A DNA stretch of 64,000 nucleotides from Silvimonas terrae (GTDB lineage Bacteria > Pseudomonadota > Gammaproteobacteria > Burkholderiales > Chitinibacteraceae): the NCBI RefSeq assembly GCF_014202765.1, contig NZ_JACHHN010000004.1, forward strand, positions 62,001 to 126,000. The letters run 5' to 3'. The translations under genes and the position numbers were made by a program. Positions 1-9,294 of the stretch are shown in pieces (within the stretch, counting starts at the first letter, position 1; each line of letters opens with the position of its first letter). Below the pieces are notes generated by a model. The model saw nothing but the letters and a program-made list of their open reading frames with translations, was not told where the DNA came from and made no database searches.

Positions 1-72
1 AAAGCATTTTGATACCGGCGGTGGCCGAAGCACGTCACTTTCTTTGGGGCTTGGCTTTGACGGGGGAAGAAA

Positions 73-124
73 GTCAAAAGCAACTTCAACACCAACGGCA
101 ACGGCAACGGCAACGGCAACAGCC
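73..124. repeat. Left arm of a microsatellite inverted repeat, (AACGGC)4
   Basis: Four AACGGC hexamers plus a partial unit, bounded by GTCAAAAGCAAC on the left and AACAGCC on the right. The same string occurs in reverse complement at 454-499, so the two form the arms of a large inverted repeat around the TTTGGC/TTTGCC tract. No gene is evident here. Confidence 0.85.
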
Positions 125-146
125 AATTCAACCCGCATTCCACTGA

Positions 147-188
147 CTCGTCATTCCGGTCCTCGGCGGCCCCCTTGCGCCGGAATCC
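147..188. repeat. REP-like 42-bp unit (CGTCATTCCGG...CCGGAATCC)
   Basis: A short imperfect palindrome starting CTCGTCATTCCGG and ending GCGCCGGAATCC. It recurs in inverted orientation at 34453-34494 with 41 of 42 bases identical. Shorter relatives lie near 268-298, 21240-21266 and 34354-34382. This is a typical extragenic dispersed palindrome; no transposase is nearby. Confidence 0.85.
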
Positions 189-360
189 AGCTGCGAAGCC
201 TGCATACCCCTTGGGTGAATCCGGAATGGTGGTAATCGTCCACCGCAGGCAGCCCGTTGGGCTGCGGACTGGATTCCCGCTTCCGCGGGAATGACGAGGT
301 GGTGGGCGAGGTAAAGCATTCTTGTGGGCAGATGGTTTGCGGGGTTGGGGTTGGGGTTGC

Positions 361-453
361 TTTGGCTTTGCCTTTGGCTTTGCCTTTGGCTTTGCCTTTG
401 GCTTTGCCTTTGGCTTTGGCTTTGGCTTTGGCTTTGCCTTTGGCTTTGGTTTT

Positions 454-456
<3 letters not shown>
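361..456. repeat. Hexanucleotide microsatellite, 16 units of TTTGGC/TTTGCC
   Basis: Sixteen consecutive hexamers, mostly TTTGGC alternating with TTTGCC so that the first part is really a 12-bp period, with one TTTGGT variant near the end. All frames through it encode low-complexity peptide (Leu/Ala/Pro or Gln/Ser/Arg), so I do not regard it as coding. Such a tract should be length-variable by slippage. Confidence 0.9.
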
Positions 457-499
<43 letters not shown>

Positions 500-658
500 C
501 TGCCTCCCCTCCGGCAGCGCCGAGCATCGCAGTGAGGGCCGGGGTTTCGGCGTAAGGGTGTTTGAGGGCTTTAGCCCGAGTTCCCTGGAGCCAGCCGGCA
601 CTCACGAGAAGCACAGGGAACCCGCAGGGCGCTGTCGCAGGGGTCGCCTTTTCTTTGG

Positions 659-690
659 TGCCTTTCTTTTGGCGACCCAAAAGAAAGGCA
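659..690. repeat. Perfect 14-4-14 inverted repeat
   Basis: TGCCTTTCTTTTGG, then CGAC, then the exact reverse complement. There is no T-run and no gene immediately upstream, so it is better read as an extragenic palindrome than as a terminator. The rest of 500-787 contains degenerate repeat sequence, including CAGGCGCTAACAGCGGTTT, which matches the right end of the element at 7794-7875. Confidence 0.8.
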
Positions 691-787
691 CTTGCTGTCG
701 GGCAACCCCCGACATCCAAAACACAGCGCCGTCAGGCGCTAACAGCGGTTTGGGTTTCACAATCACGCCTCCCCCAACCCCGCCCCC

Positions 788-824
788 AAAAAAACAAAAA
801 AGCCATCTCAACGACGGCTTTTTT
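788..824 (-). terminator. Intrinsic terminator of the purD operon
   Basis: On the minus strand, 20 bases after the purD stop, an AAAAAAGCC/GGCTTTTTT stem extended by three inner pairs closes on a 5-base loop and is followed by a run of seven T. It is nearly symmetrical and could also stop plus-strand transcription. Confidence 0.9.
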
Positions 825-843
825 GTTCACACCCCACCAACAA

Positions 844-2118
844 TCACTTCCGGCTGATCGCGCGCCAGCCAATATCCGTCCGATGCTGCTCGCCATCAAA
901 ATGCACGCCAGACAGCAATTCATACGCCCGCTTCTGCGCCGCCTTGTAGGTCTCGCCAAAGGCGGTGACACACAACACGCGGCCGCCACTGGTGACCGGC
1001 TGACCAGCTTCATTGAGCCTGGTGCCGGCATGGAACACATGGCCGTCTTCCACATCCGGCGTGGCGCCAGAGATCACATCACCCACGCGCGGGGTTTCCG
1101 GGTAATTGGCCGCAGCCATCACCACCCCCAGCGCCACGCGGCGATCCCACTCGGCCTCAACCTTGTCGAGCGAGCCCTCTACGGCATGCTCAACCAGGCT
1201 CACAAGGTCGCTCTTCAAACGCAGCATGATGGGCTGGGTTTCCGGATCGCCCATGCGGCAGTTGAATTCCAGCGTCTTGATCTGGCCTTCCGGGCTGATC
1301 ATCAGGCCGGCGTACAGAAAGCCGGTGTAAATGATGCCGTCACGCGCCATACCTTGTACGGTCGGCAGAATGACTTCACGCATGGCCCTGGCATGGATTT
1401 CCGGCGTGACCACCGGGGCCGGGCTGTAGGCGCCCATGCCGCCAGTATTGGGGCCTTCGTCATGGTCTTTCAGGCGCTTGTGATCCTGGCTGGATGCCAG
1501 CGCCAGCACGTTCTTGCCATCAACCATAACGATGAAGCTGGCTTCTTCGCCGGTCAGGAACTCTTCGATCACGACCCGGGCGCCTGCGTCGCCCAGCTTG
1601 TTGTCAGACAACATGCTGTCGACAGCGTCATGCGCTTCTTGCAAGGACATGGCCACCACCACGCCCTTGCCGGCCGCCAGGCCGTCGGCCTTGATGACAA
1701 TGGGCGCGCCCTTGGCATCGATATAGGCGTGGGCCTTGGCGGCATCAGAGAAGGTCTCGTAATCGGCAGTCGGAATGCCGTGGCGCTTCATGAAGGCCTT
1801 GGCAAAATCCTTGGAGCTTTCCAGTTGCGCGGCCGCTTTGGTCGGACCAAAGATTTTCAGACCGGCCTTGCGAAATGCATCCACCACGCCCTTGGACAGC
1901 GGTGCTTCCGGGCCAACGACGGTCAGCTGGATCTGCTCACGCTGGGCAAACGCCACCAGCACGTCGATATCGGTGATCGGCACGTTGGTCAGATTGGGTT
2001 CCAGCGCGGTTCCCGCGTTGCCCGGCGCCACAAATACTTTGCCCACGCGGGGCGATTGCGACAATTTCCAGGCCAGCGCGTGTTCACGTCCGCCGTTGCC
2101 GATGACAAGCACATTCAT
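844..2118 (-). CDS. purD: Phosphoribosylamine--glycine ligase (GARS)
   Basis: This enzyme catalyses the second step of de novo purine synthesis: phosphoribosylamine + glycine + ATP gives GAR. The 424-residue protein has the usual length. The start at 2118 gives the family N-terminus MNVLVIGNGGREHALAWKL; an upstream in-frame ATG at 2172 overlaps pagP and was rejected. GPEAPLSKG lies near residue 70, and the ATP-grasp signature IKADGLAAGKGVVV lies near residue 145. It is the last gene of dusB-fis-purH-pagP-purD and starts 13 bases after the pagP stop. It is followed by a strong terminator. Confidence 0.97.
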   Translation of the reverse strand: MNVLVIGNGGREHALAWKLSQSPRVGKVFVAPGNAGTALEPNLTNVPITDIDVLVAFAQREQIQLTVVGPEAPLSKGVVDAFRKAGLKIFGPTKAAAQLESSKDFAKAFMKRHGIPTADYETFSDAAKAHAYIDAKGAPIVIKADGLAAGKGVVVAMSLQEAHDAVDSMLSDNKLGDAGARVVIEEFLTGEEASFIVMVDGKNVLALASSQDHKRLKDHDEGPNTGGMGAYSPAPVVTPEIHARAMREVILPTVQGMARDGIIYTGFLYAGLMISPEGQIKTLEFNCRMGDPETQPIMLRLKSDLVSLVEHAVEGSLDKVEAEWDRRVALGVVMAAANYPETPRVGDVISGATPDVEDGHVFHAGTRLNEAGQPVTSGGRVLCVTAFGETYKAAQKRAYELLSGVHFDGEQHRTDIGWRAISRK

Positions 2119-2131
2119 GTGTATATCCTGA

Positions 2132-2692
2132 TTATTCGAATTGGTAGCGGCTGAAGAAGAATGCCACGTCACCGTTATTCACGCCGCCAAGGCTGGGAAT
2201 CCACGTCCCCATGATCGAAAACTGGCCATAGCGGATGGCCGCCACCGGCAAGACGATCGGGAACGGAATGCCGCCAAAAATATCCCGGCGTGAGGTCAGA
2301 CCTGCGGTGTAACCCGCGCCCACCGACAAACCACCCAGCACCGGGTTGGTAAACCACAACCCGGCGTAACCCACCATCAACTCCGGATTTTTGTGGGAGT
2401 CGGAAAACGCCATACCCAGCACCAGGTCTTCGTTGCCATTTTCATCAATGACGTGCCGACCGTAACCACCACCCCAGCCCCATTTGTTCAATGCTTCGAG
2501 TTTTTCGTCGGTGTATTTGTGCGGGTCATGCCAGGTGTAGCCAGAAACATAAATATCTGACTTGCCGTTCTGATACACGTCGGAAACGTGCGCACAGGCC
2601 TGGTCTAGCCAGCTTCCCATGCCAGTGCAGTCAATGGCCGACGCCAACGGCGCAGCAAGGCTCAAGATCAAGGCAGCAAGTGTTTTTTTCAT
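2132..2692 (-). CDS. pagP: Lipid A palmitoyltransferase PagP
   Basis: PagP is an outer-membrane beta-barrel enzyme that moves a palmitate from a phospholipid to lipid A, giving resistance to cationic peptides. The 186-residue product begins MKKTLAALILSLAAPLASA, a clear signal peptide, which fixes the start at 2692. In the mature part, YTWHDPH, WGGGYGRH, DENGN, MAFSDS and GYAGLW line up with PagP; the catalytic His of TWH and the Asp-Ser of FSDS are present. It is an unusual guest between purH and purD. A hairpin and about 300 bases of spacer separate it from purH, so it may have its own promoter, with purD reading through from it. Function is confident by motif; the reason for its position is unknown. 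Confidence 0.9.
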   Translation of the reverse strand: MKKTLAALILSLAAPLASAIDCTGMGSWLDQACAHVSDVYQNGKSDIYVSGYTWHDPHKYTDEKLEALNKWGWGGGYGRHVIDENGNEDLVLGMAFSDSHKNPELMVGYAGLWFTNPVLGGLSVGAGYTAGLTSRRDIFGGIPFPIVLPVAAIRYGQFSIMGTWIPSLGGVNNGDVAFFFSRYQFE

Positions 2693-3012
2693 GAGAGACA
2701 GTATTTCTTTTGATGGTTTGAAGCAGTACGGATCAGGCTGACAGCAAGCCAGCCGGCACAATCCGTATATCCTGGTTGCGGCGCAGCATGAACGGCAATG
2801 CCCGCATTTTACAGAGTGTGGCGTACAAGCCAAGCTGCACGGTCAACTTCCAGCAGCCAGAAAATGCTGAAAAAACCGCAAGCTAGCCAGTTGGTCTGAC
2901 GCCGCCACGATCAATAACGCAAAAGTACGAACCAGGTTGAACCGGTGGTCACGCCGCAGCAGTGTCGCCTGGCAGCATGACAACCAGATATGAAGCAGAA
3001 TCGGGGGAGTGC
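2693..3012. other. Gene-free interval upstream of pagP
   Basis: About 320 bases with no credible ORF on either strand; the pagP frame stays open to 2833 but encodes a Cys-rich, non-family N-terminus. The interval presumably holds the pagP(-purD) promoter, but I could not pick out convincing -35/-10 boxes. Confidence 0.5.
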
Positions 3013-3044
3013 ACACCCCTCCCCCACAATCAGGGGTGGGGTGT
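3013..3044 (-). terminator. Hairpin downstream of purH (possible terminator)
   Basis: ACACCCC-T-CCCC pairs with GGGG-T-GGGGTGT across a short loop, giving an 11-pair stem with one mismatch, starting 7 bases after the purH stop. No T-run follows on the minus strand. It may be a weak terminator or an mRNA-stabilising structure rather than a full stop. Confidence 0.5.
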
Positions 3045-3050
3045 TGATGC

Positions 3051-4613
3051 TTAATGGCGGAAGTGACGCACGCCAGTCAGAACCATGGCAATGCCATGTT
3101 CATCAGCGGCAGCAATGACTTCTTCATCACGGACGGAACCACCCGGCTGGATGATGGCGGACACGCCATTTTCAGCGATCACATCGACACCATCACGGAA
3201 CGGGAAGAAGGCATCCGAAGCCGCCACGGAACCACGCAGTTCCAGACCGGCGCTGCGTGCCTTGATGGCAGCAATCTTGGTGGAATCCACACGGCTCATC
3301 TGGCCGGCGCCAATCCCCAGTGTCTGGCCATGACCGCAGAAGACAATGGCATTGGACTTCACAAACCTGGCGACACGCCAGGCAAACAGCATGTCTTTCA
3401 GTTGCGCTTCGGTCGGGGCCTTTTTGGTCACCACTTTCAGATCAGACAACATGAGCGCGTGAACATCCGGGGTTTGCACCAGCAAGCCGCCGCCAACACG
3501 CTTGACGTCAAACTTGTTTTCGCCACTTTCCAGCGGCACGGTCAGCACGCGCACGTTCGGCTTTTTGGCCAGCAGCGCCAGCGCTTCTGCACTGTAGCCC
3601 GGGGCGATCAGCACTTCCAGGAACTGGGCGGCTACGGCTTGTACGGTGTCGCCATCCACTTCACGGTTGAACGCAATGATGCCGCCAAAAGCGGAGGTCG
3701 TATCGGTGGCAAAGGCCAGCCGATAGGCGCTGAACGTATCCGCGCCGACAGCCACACCACACGGGTTGGCGTGCTTGACGATCACGCAGGCCGGCTCTTC
3801 AAACTGCTTGACGGCTTCCCACGCGGCATCGGAGTCCGCAATATTGTTGTAGGAAAGCTCCTTGCCCTGCAGTTGCGAGTAACGCGACAAGCTGCCGGCA
3901 GCCGGGTCCAGATCGCGGTAGAAGGCGGCGGACTGGTGCGGGTTTTCGCCGTAACGCATGTCCTGCACTTTCACAAATTGCAGGTTCAGGCGTTCCGGGT
4001 AGGCTTTCTTTTCACCGTCGGCGGTCAGCGCCGTCAGGTAGTTGGAGATCGCGCCATCGTAGGCGGCGGTGTGGCTGAAGGCTTTTTTGGCCAGGCCAAC
4101 GCGGGTTGCCAGGGTCAGCGCGCCGTTGTTGCCCTTCATTTCTGCCACCAGCGGGGCGTAATCGGCCGCGTCGGTCACAATGGCCACGTGGGCGTGGTTC
4201 TTGGCGGCGGAACGCACCATGGCCGGACCACCAATATCGATATTCTCGATGGCATCTTCAAACGTGCAATCGGGCTTGGCGATGGTCGCTTCAAACGGGT
4301 ACAGGTTCACACACACCAGATCGATATTGCCAATGCCGTGCTCGGCCATTTTGGCAACGTGGCTGTCCAGATCACGCCGGCCCAGAATGCCGCCGTGAAT
4401 CTTGGGGTGCAGGGTCTTGACCCGACCATCCAGCATTTCAGGAAAACCCGTGTAATCGGCCACTTCAATGACCGGCACGTTGTGCTCTGCCAGGAGTTTG
4501 GCGGTGCCGCCGGTAGAGAGGATTTCTACGCCAAAGCCAGCCAGGGCTTGGGCAAATTCGAGTACACCGGTTTTGTCGGAAACGCTGATCAGCGCACGCT
4601 TGATGATGGTCAT
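3051..4613 (-). CDS. purH: Bifunctional AICAR transformylase / IMP cyclohydrolase
   Basis: PurH carries out the last two steps of purine synthesis: AICAR is formylated with 10-formyl-THF, then FAICAR is closed to IMP. The 520 residues are the family length. The N-terminal MGS-like cyclohydrolase domain opens with [13 protein letters not shown], with [11 protein letters not shown] near 30-40. The C-terminal transformylase carries the KHANPCG motif with its catalytic Lys-His near residue 270. The start at 4613 is preceded by AGGAAA at good spacing. It lies 228 bases downstream of fis. Confidence 0.98.
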   Translation of the reverse strand: MTIIKRALISVSDKTGVLEFAQALAGFGVEILSTGGTAKLLAEHNVPVIEVADYTGFPEMLDGRVKTLHPKIHGGILGRRDLDSHVAKMAEHGIGNIDLVCVNLYPFEATIAKPDCTFEDAIENIDIGGPAMVRSAAKNHAHVAIVTDAADYAPLVAEMKGNNGALTLATRVGLAKKAFSHTAAYDGAISNYLTALTADGEKKAYPERLNLQFVKVQDMRYGENPHQSAAFYRDLDPAAGSLSRYSQLQGKELSYNNIADSDAAWEAVKQFEEPACVIVKHANPCGVAVGADTFSAYRLAFATDTTSAFGGIIAFNREVDGDTVQAVAAQFLEVLIAPGYSAEALALLAKKPNVRVLTVPLESGENKFDVKRVGGGLLVQTPDVHALMLSDLKVVTKKAPTEAQLKDMLFAWRVARFVKSNAIVFCGHGQTLGIGAGQMSRVDSTKIAAIKARSAGLELRGSVAASDAFFPFRDGVDVIAENGVSAIIQPGGSVRDEEVIAAADEHGIAMVLTGVRHFRH

Positions 4614-4841
4614 TGCTGTTTTTTCCTGATGCCCGTGGAGGTAAAGATCACAAAAAACTAACGAAACAAATCACAGTGGAGCCGCTGCCCCGTACTTCAG
4701 TGCGTAAGCCATTTACAAAACCCGGTGCAACGGTGCCCCCGATGGGGAAGAGGCACGCGAAACGCGCCCTTGTGGTACCGACCGCATTCTCTCAAACACG
4801 GCCAGTGCGCGTAACGCTGTCAGCAGGGTTTTGTGATTGGC

Positions 4842-5105
4842 TCACAGCATGTCGTACGTTTGCAGCTTTTTACGCAAGGTATTGCGGTTGATGCCCAGCA
4901 CTTCTGCGGCGCGGGTCTGGTTACCGGCAACATGATCCAGGACCAGCTCCAGCAACGGTTTCTCAACCCGTGCCAGAACCATGTCATAGAGCGCGCACGG
5001 TGCTTCACCATCCAGATCCTCGAAATACCGAGCCAAAGAGGCGCGGATGGATTCGGCGATAGGATCTGCTTCCTGCGTAATGACGCAAGTGGCTGGCTGG
5101 TTCAT
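4842..5105 (-). CDS. fis: Fis-family nucleoid-associated DNA-binding protein
   Basis: A small 87-residue protein with an acidic, helical N-terminal dimerisation part and a C-terminal helix-turn-helix, NQTRAAEVLGINRNTLRKKL, the hallmark of Fis/NtrC-type C-termini. The start at 5105 is chosen because AGGGAAG lies 6 bases upstream and because it gives Fis length; an earlier ATG at 5186 overlaps the dusB stop and would add 27 unrelated residues. dusB-fis is an ancient pairing also seen in enterobacteria. Likely roles are DNA bending and growth-phase control. Confidence 0.9.
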   Translation of the reverse strand: MNQPATCVITQEADPIAESIRASLARYFEDLDGEAPCALYDMVLARVEKPLLELVLDHVAGNQTRAAEVLGINRNTLRKKLQTYDML

Positions 5106-5182
5106 GGTTACTTCCCTGAAACTGCCCCCAGGTCTTGCCTGCGGGCTTGTAGTGATAAATGCGGCGGCCTTGTGGCCTGCCG

Positions 5183-6220
5183 TCATGCTGCCTCGAGCGC
5201 GTTGTCCGCGCGCGGGGCAGTCTCCTCCATGTCGTAAATCAGCCGCTCGCCCAGCGTGGCCAGACTGTCGAAATACCCGCGCACAGCGGCATGCTGTCCA
5301 GCGGTGGAGTCCAGCTTGTACATGGCCTGGCGAAACGCGTTTCCATCCTTCAGGCCCCTGGTATACCAGGCGATATGCTTGCGGGCAATCCGGCAGCCGG
5401 AATACTCGCCATAAAACGTGTAAAGCTCGTCCAGGTGTTGCAACAACACCGCACGAATCTCGGTGACTTCGGGCGCGGGGAGCATCTCACCCGTCGCCAG
5501 GAAGTGGGCAATCTCCCGGAACAACCAGGGCCGACCCTGTGCCGCACGACCAATCATGATGGCGTCGGCCCCCGTCTCGGCCAGTACGGCTTTGGCTTTT
5601 TGCGGCGTATCAATGTCGCCATTGGCGATCACCGGAATCCGCAACATGGATTTGACTTCGCGGATCAGCCCGTAGCGCGCTGCCCCGTTGTACATGTCTT
5701 CCCGCGTGCGGCCATGCAGCGCCAGCGCGGCAATGCCGGCGGCCTGGGCGCGTTCGGCCACGCGCAGTACGTTCTCTTCCCCGTTACAGAACCCAAGGCG
5801 GGTCTTCAGTGTGACCGGGACATCGACCGCCGCAACCACGGCGTCGAGAATTTCGCCCACCAGGGCTTCATCTTTCAGCAACGCCGAGCCGGCCAGCTTG
5901 TTGCAGACCTTCTTGGCCGGGCAGCCCATGTTGATGTCGATGATCTGTGCGCCCAACTCCACATTAAGCCGGGCAGCCTGGGCCAGCATGGCCGGGTCTG
6001 ATCCGGCAATCTGCACGGCAATCGGGCCGGGTTCACCGGCGTGATCCATGCGGCGGCGAGTCTTTTCGTTGTCCCACAACGCGTTGTTGGCCGTAATCAT
6101 CTCGGACACGGCATAGCCTGCCCCGAAATGACGGCACAACTGGCGGAACGGTCTATCCGTTACACCCGCCATGGGCGCTACGAACAGATTGTTTTGTAAG
6201 GGAAAAGGGCCGATCTGCAT
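5183..6220 (-). CDS. dusB: tRNA-dihydrouridine synthase B
   Basis: An FMN-dependent TIM-barrel enzyme reducing uridine to dihydrouridine in the tRNA D-loop. The protein has 345 residues. VAPMAGVTDRPFRQL near the N-terminus, INMGCPAKKVCNKLAGSALL with the catalytic Cys near residue 105, and HGRTREDMYNG and ANGDIDTPQKA further on are DusB signatures. It is the first gene of the operon, with a good promoter at 6250-6278, and its stop is 77 bases before the fis start. Confidence 0.97.
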   Translation of the reverse strand: MQIGPFPLQNNLFVAPMAGVTDRPFRQLCRHFGAGYAVSEMITANNALWDNEKTRRRMDHAGEPGPIAVQIAGSDPAMLAQAARLNVELGAQIIDINMGCPAKKVCNKLAGSALLKDEALVGEILDAVVAAVDVPVTLKTRLGFCNGEENVLRVAERAQAAGIAALALHGRTREDMYNGAARYGLIREVKSMLRIPVIANGDIDTPQKAKAVLAETGADAIMIGRAAQGRPWLFREIAHFLATGEMLPAPEVTEIRAVLLQHLDELYTFYGEYSGCRIARKHIAWYTRGLKDGNAFRQAMYKLDSTAGQHAAVRGYFDSLATLGERLIYDMEETAPRADNALEAA

Positions 6221-6249
6221 GGCAACCGCTGTCGCAGAAAAGGCCGGAA

Positions 6250-6278
6250 TTCTACCGCCTGCTTATTTTTTGGGCAAC
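6250..6278 (-). promoter_or_regulatory. Sigma-70-type promoter of dusB-fis-purH
   Basis: On the minus strand TTGCCC, a 17-base spacer, then TAGAAT ends 30 bases before the dusB start codon. The -10 matches five of six consensus bases. No transcript data; assignment is by pattern and position. Confidence 0.6.
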
Positions 6279-6537
6279 CGCAACGGCGTCAGCGGTGCAT
6301 AAAAAGCTGCATGCCAGGCGGTCAACCCCAGTGCAGGCGCCGCTTTCCAGCGGGTTTGATCGAGCGCAAATTATGCCGTTTGGCAGAACCGGCTTTTTTC
6401 CGCTGCATCGCACACCCGCCAAAGACTTACAGCGATCAGCAGCCAGGCTTGTAACGTTTATTTACGCAAAGCGCGTCCGGGCAGTTCACAATCAGATCAA
6501 TACGGTGCAACGAAACCCCATAACGAGTCGATAAAAC
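6279..6537. other. Divergent intergenic region
   Basis: About 260 bases between the dusB promoter and the next plus-strand gene. I see no RNA gene, repeat or ORF with family features. Promoter elements for the gene at 6538 are not obvious. Confidence 0.4.
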
Positions 6538-7731
6538 ATGAACACACGCCGCCCCGCCGCCCGCCATTCCCTGTATGCCTACGCCTGGGATCTGGCCGGC
6601 CGCGATACCCGTAGTACGGTTGATGAAATCCTGGACCTGGGCGTTGATGGCCTCAGCCTTGCCGCCAGCTACCACGCCGGCAAATTCCTGCGCCCGCGCG
6701 CCAGCGGCGCCGGCAAGGTGTATTTTCCGGAAGACGGTACGGTCTATTTCAACCCGGAACCCAGCCGTTACCGCGCCATCCAGCCCAAACCGCACTCTGA
6801 CCCCGCCGTGCGCCAGGTGGCCTATGACCTGGCTCAGGACGGCCGGCTCAAGCTCTCTGCCTGGACCATCCTCTTCCACAACAGCCGCCTGGGCGAGGCC
6901 CGCCCGGAACTGGCCGTCAAGAACGCCTGGGGCGACGGCTACGTATACGCGCCCTGCCCCATGCAGCCGCAACTGATTGACTATGCCACCGACCTGGCCA
7001 GCGATCTGGCTGCCGCCTTGCCCTGGCAAAGCCTGACGCTGGAATCCCCGGGCTGGACCCCCTACGCGCACGGTTATCACCACGAATTTGCCCAGGTACG
7101 CAGCAATGTGTGGCTCGATACCATGCTGGGCCTGTGCTTTTGCGACGCCTGTAAAACCCGCGCCCGTGAAGATGGCATTGACGGCGCGGGCCTTGCGGCC
7201 CGCATCCGCGAACGGGTAGATGGCTACTTGAACGGGCCGGCCGATGCCAGCGACACCCAAGCCGCCGCGTGGCTGGCCGCCGATATTCTGGAAGACATTG
7301 AGCTGGCCGCATACCTGCGCATGCGCCAGCGTCATGTCACAAGCATTGTCAGCCGCATCCGCGCCGCCATCCCGACGGAAGTCGCCCTGTATGTGATCCC
7401 GACCGTACAACGCCCGACCGCGCAAACCTGGCTGGAAGGGACAGACCTTAAAGCCCTGGCCTTTGCCGCTGATGGCATTGAAGTCCCGTTCTACGAACCG
7501 GATGCCAACCGTGTGCTGGCCGATGCCCTGGATACCGTCCGCCGGGTCGGCGACGCCCGGCGCGTGCGCGGCATTCTACGGCCGGGCGTGCCTGACCTGG
7601 GCGATGGCGCACAAACTGGCACGGCACTGGCGGGTTTGCAGCGCATGGGGGTTGAACAGGTTGGGTTTTATAACTACGGGATGTTGCGGCAGGTGCATCT
7701 GGATGGGTTGCGGGGGGTGTTGAAGAAGTAA
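6538..7731 (+). CDS. Uncharacterised protein, TIM-barrel/glycosidase-like
   Basis: A 397-residue soluble protein without signal peptide or membrane segment; I cannot assign a known family. What can be seen: YAYAWDLAGRD and GVDGLSLAASYHAG near the N-terminus; LSAWTILFHNSRLG in the middle; LTLESPGW followed by a Tyr/His-rich stretch; then LCFCDACK with a CxxC pair. The alternation of hydrophobic strands with motifs such as LESPG and IEVPFYEP resembles TIM-barrel glycoside hydrolases, in which CFC..C-type cysteines also occur after the acid residue. This is inference from texture only. It is monocistronic and Ala-rich, with codon use like its neighbours. Confidence 0.75.
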   Translation: MNTRRPAARHSLYAYAWDLAGRDTRSTVDEILDLGVDGLSLAASYHAGKFLRPRASGAGKVYFPEDGTVYFNPEPSRYRAIQPKPHSDPAVRQVAYDLAQDGRLKLSAWTILFHNSRLGEARPELAVKNAWGDGYVYAPCPMQPQLIDYATDLASDLAAALPWQSLTLESPGWTPYAHGYHHEFAQVRSNVWLDTMLGLCFCDACKTRAREDGIDGAGLAARIRERVDGYLNGPADASDTQAAAWLAADILEDIELAAYLRMRQRHVTSIVSRIRAAIPTEVALYVIPTVQRPTAQTWLEGTDLKALAFAADGIEVPFYEPDANRVLADALDTVRRVGDARRVRGILRPGVPDLGDGAQTGTALAGLQRMGVEQVGFYNYGMLRQVHLDGLRGVLKK

Positions 7732-7793
7732 GGGGCTGCGGCCCTGTCCTCTGGTTGAGGCACGTCATCTCGGCGAAGGCCGGGGTCCGAGTG

Positions 7794-7875
7794 TTAGCAC
7801 CTTTGGCGCAGGGTTTGAAAGGCATTAGATACCGGCCACCGCCGGTATCCAAAACACCCGCGCCAAAGGCGCTAA
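7794..7875. repeat. Nested hairpin repeat element
   Basis: The outer arms TTAGCACCTTTGGCGC and GCGCCAAAGGCGCTAA pair with one mismatch over 16 bases. Inside them GATACCGG and CCGGTATC form a second perfect stem. Flanking GTG and the following CAGCGGTT are shared with other copies: a left half at 15367-15409, and a split copy whose left part is at 1-20 and right part near 720-757. The rest of 7732-8041 contains no gene. Confidence 0.8.
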
Positions 7876-8041
7876 CAGCGGTTCGTGTTTGAAACCAGCC
7901 AAGGTGGACTATCGCTACCGCTCCAAATCCACCCTCCCGCCAACCTCGCAACGGCACGAGCCGTCCCCACCCTACCGCAGGCCCTCCCCGCGCTTCATGA
8001 TACGATGTGATCCCAATCAACCCGATCTCGTGAACAATGCC

Positions 8042-9103
8042 ATGAGCCGTTTCTGGAGCCCCATCGTCCAAACGCTGACCCCGTATGTCCCGGGGGAACA
8101 GCCCAAGATTGCCAATCTGATCAAGCTCAATACCAATGAGAACCCGTTCGGCCCATCCCGGCATGTGCTCGACGCAATCGCCGCCGCCAGTGGCGATGCG
8201 CTGCGTCTGTACCCGGACCCGAACGCTGATCGTCTGAAAGAGACCATCGCCCGGTATCACGGTATTGCGCCCAATGAAGTGTTTGTTGGCAACGGTTCGG
8301 ACGAAGTGCTGGCCCATACCTTCATGGCGCTGCTCAAGCATGACAAGCCGCTCTTGCATCCGGACATCAGCTATTCGTTCTATCCGGTGTACTGCGGGCT
8401 GTATGGCGTCACCAGCAAACAAGTGCCGCTGGATGAAAACATGCGCATCAATCTGGCCGATTACAACCAGGATTGCGGCGCCATCATCATCGCCAACCCC
8501 AACGCACCTACCGGCATTGCGCTGACCGCAGCAGAGATCGAAACGCTGTTGCAAGCGCATCCGGACCAGGTGGTGGTCATCGATGAAGCGTATATCGATT
8601 TTGGTGGGGAAACGGTGATTCCGCTGATCAAGCGCTACCCCAACCTGCTGGTGATCCAGACGTTGTCCAAGTCACGCTCGCTGGCCGGTTTGCGTATCGG
8701 TTTTGCCGTGGGGCATCCGGATCTGATTGAAGCGCTGGATCGGGTGAAGAACAGCTTTAACAGCTATCCGCTGGATCGGCTGGCCATTGCTGCCGGTGTC
8801 GCTGCGTATGAAGACGAAACGCATTTCCAGCGCACTACGCAAGCGGTGATGGAGACCCGCACCAACCTCGTGGCAGGCCTGACGCTGTTGGGGTTTGACG
8901 TGCTGCCCTCCGCGACCAACTTTGTCTTTGCCCGCCACCCGCGCCACGATGCGGCGAAACTGGCAGCGGACTTGCGTGCCAAGGCCATCCTGGTACGGCA
9001 TTTCAAGCAGCCGCGCATTGATCAGTATCTGCGCATCAGCATTGGCACTGACGCCGAGTGCGAAGCGCTGGTCAACGCCCTGCAAGACCTGATCGCCGCT
9101 TGA
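8042..9103 (+). CDS. hisC: Histidinol-phosphate aminotransferase
   Basis: A PLP-dependent transaminase converting imidazole acetol phosphate to histidinol phosphate in histidine synthesis. The 353 residues include [45 protein letters not shown] and the Schiff-base lysine in [15 protein letters not shown] near residue 220. The frame is open further upstream, but the first 51 residues are low-complexity and overlap the hairpin element, so ATG 8042 ([10 protein letters not shown]) is used. No strong ribosome-binding site is seen. It is detached from the other his genes. Confidence 0.95.
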   Translation: MSRFWSPIVQTLTPYVPGEQPKIANLIKLNTNENPFGPSRHVLDAIAAASGDALRLYPDPNADRLKETIARYHGIAPNEVFVGNGSDEVLAHTFMALLKHDKPLLHPDISYSFYPVYCGLYGVTSKQVPLDENMRINLADYNQDCGAIIIANPNAPTGIALTAAEIETLLQAHPDQVVVIDEAYIDFGGETVIPLIKRYPNLLVIQTLSKSRSLAGLRIGFAVGHPDLIEALDRVKNSFNSYPLDRLAIAAGVAAYEDETHFQRTTQAVMETRTNLVAGLTLLGFDVLPSATNFVFARHPRHDAAKLAADLRAKAILVRHFKQPRIDQYLRISIGTDAECEALVNALQDLIAA

Positions 9104-9294
9104 GCCTGACCTGCCGCGCCCGGCCAGCTTGATGCTGCCGGGCGTTTTTCTGGCCATCGCCAATGCCATATGCATAAGCGCTGCGCCAGGCGACCAGACA
9201 GTCGTTCCAAATTGGCGACACCCATAGCGCCGCGCTTGCGACAGCCGCAGCCCGGCGTTAATGTGCCCCACAAAGAACGTACGGAAAAACCCTG

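Noticed and set aside
562-2154. 530-codon plus-strand open frame
   Set aside because: Antisense to purD and running through its terminator and the repeat region.
2693-2833. N-terminal extension of pagP
   Set aside because: The added residues are Cys-rich and precede a clear signal peptide; Met at 2692 is the start.
3054-4661. 535-codon plus-strand open frame
   Set aside because: Exact antisense shadow of purH.
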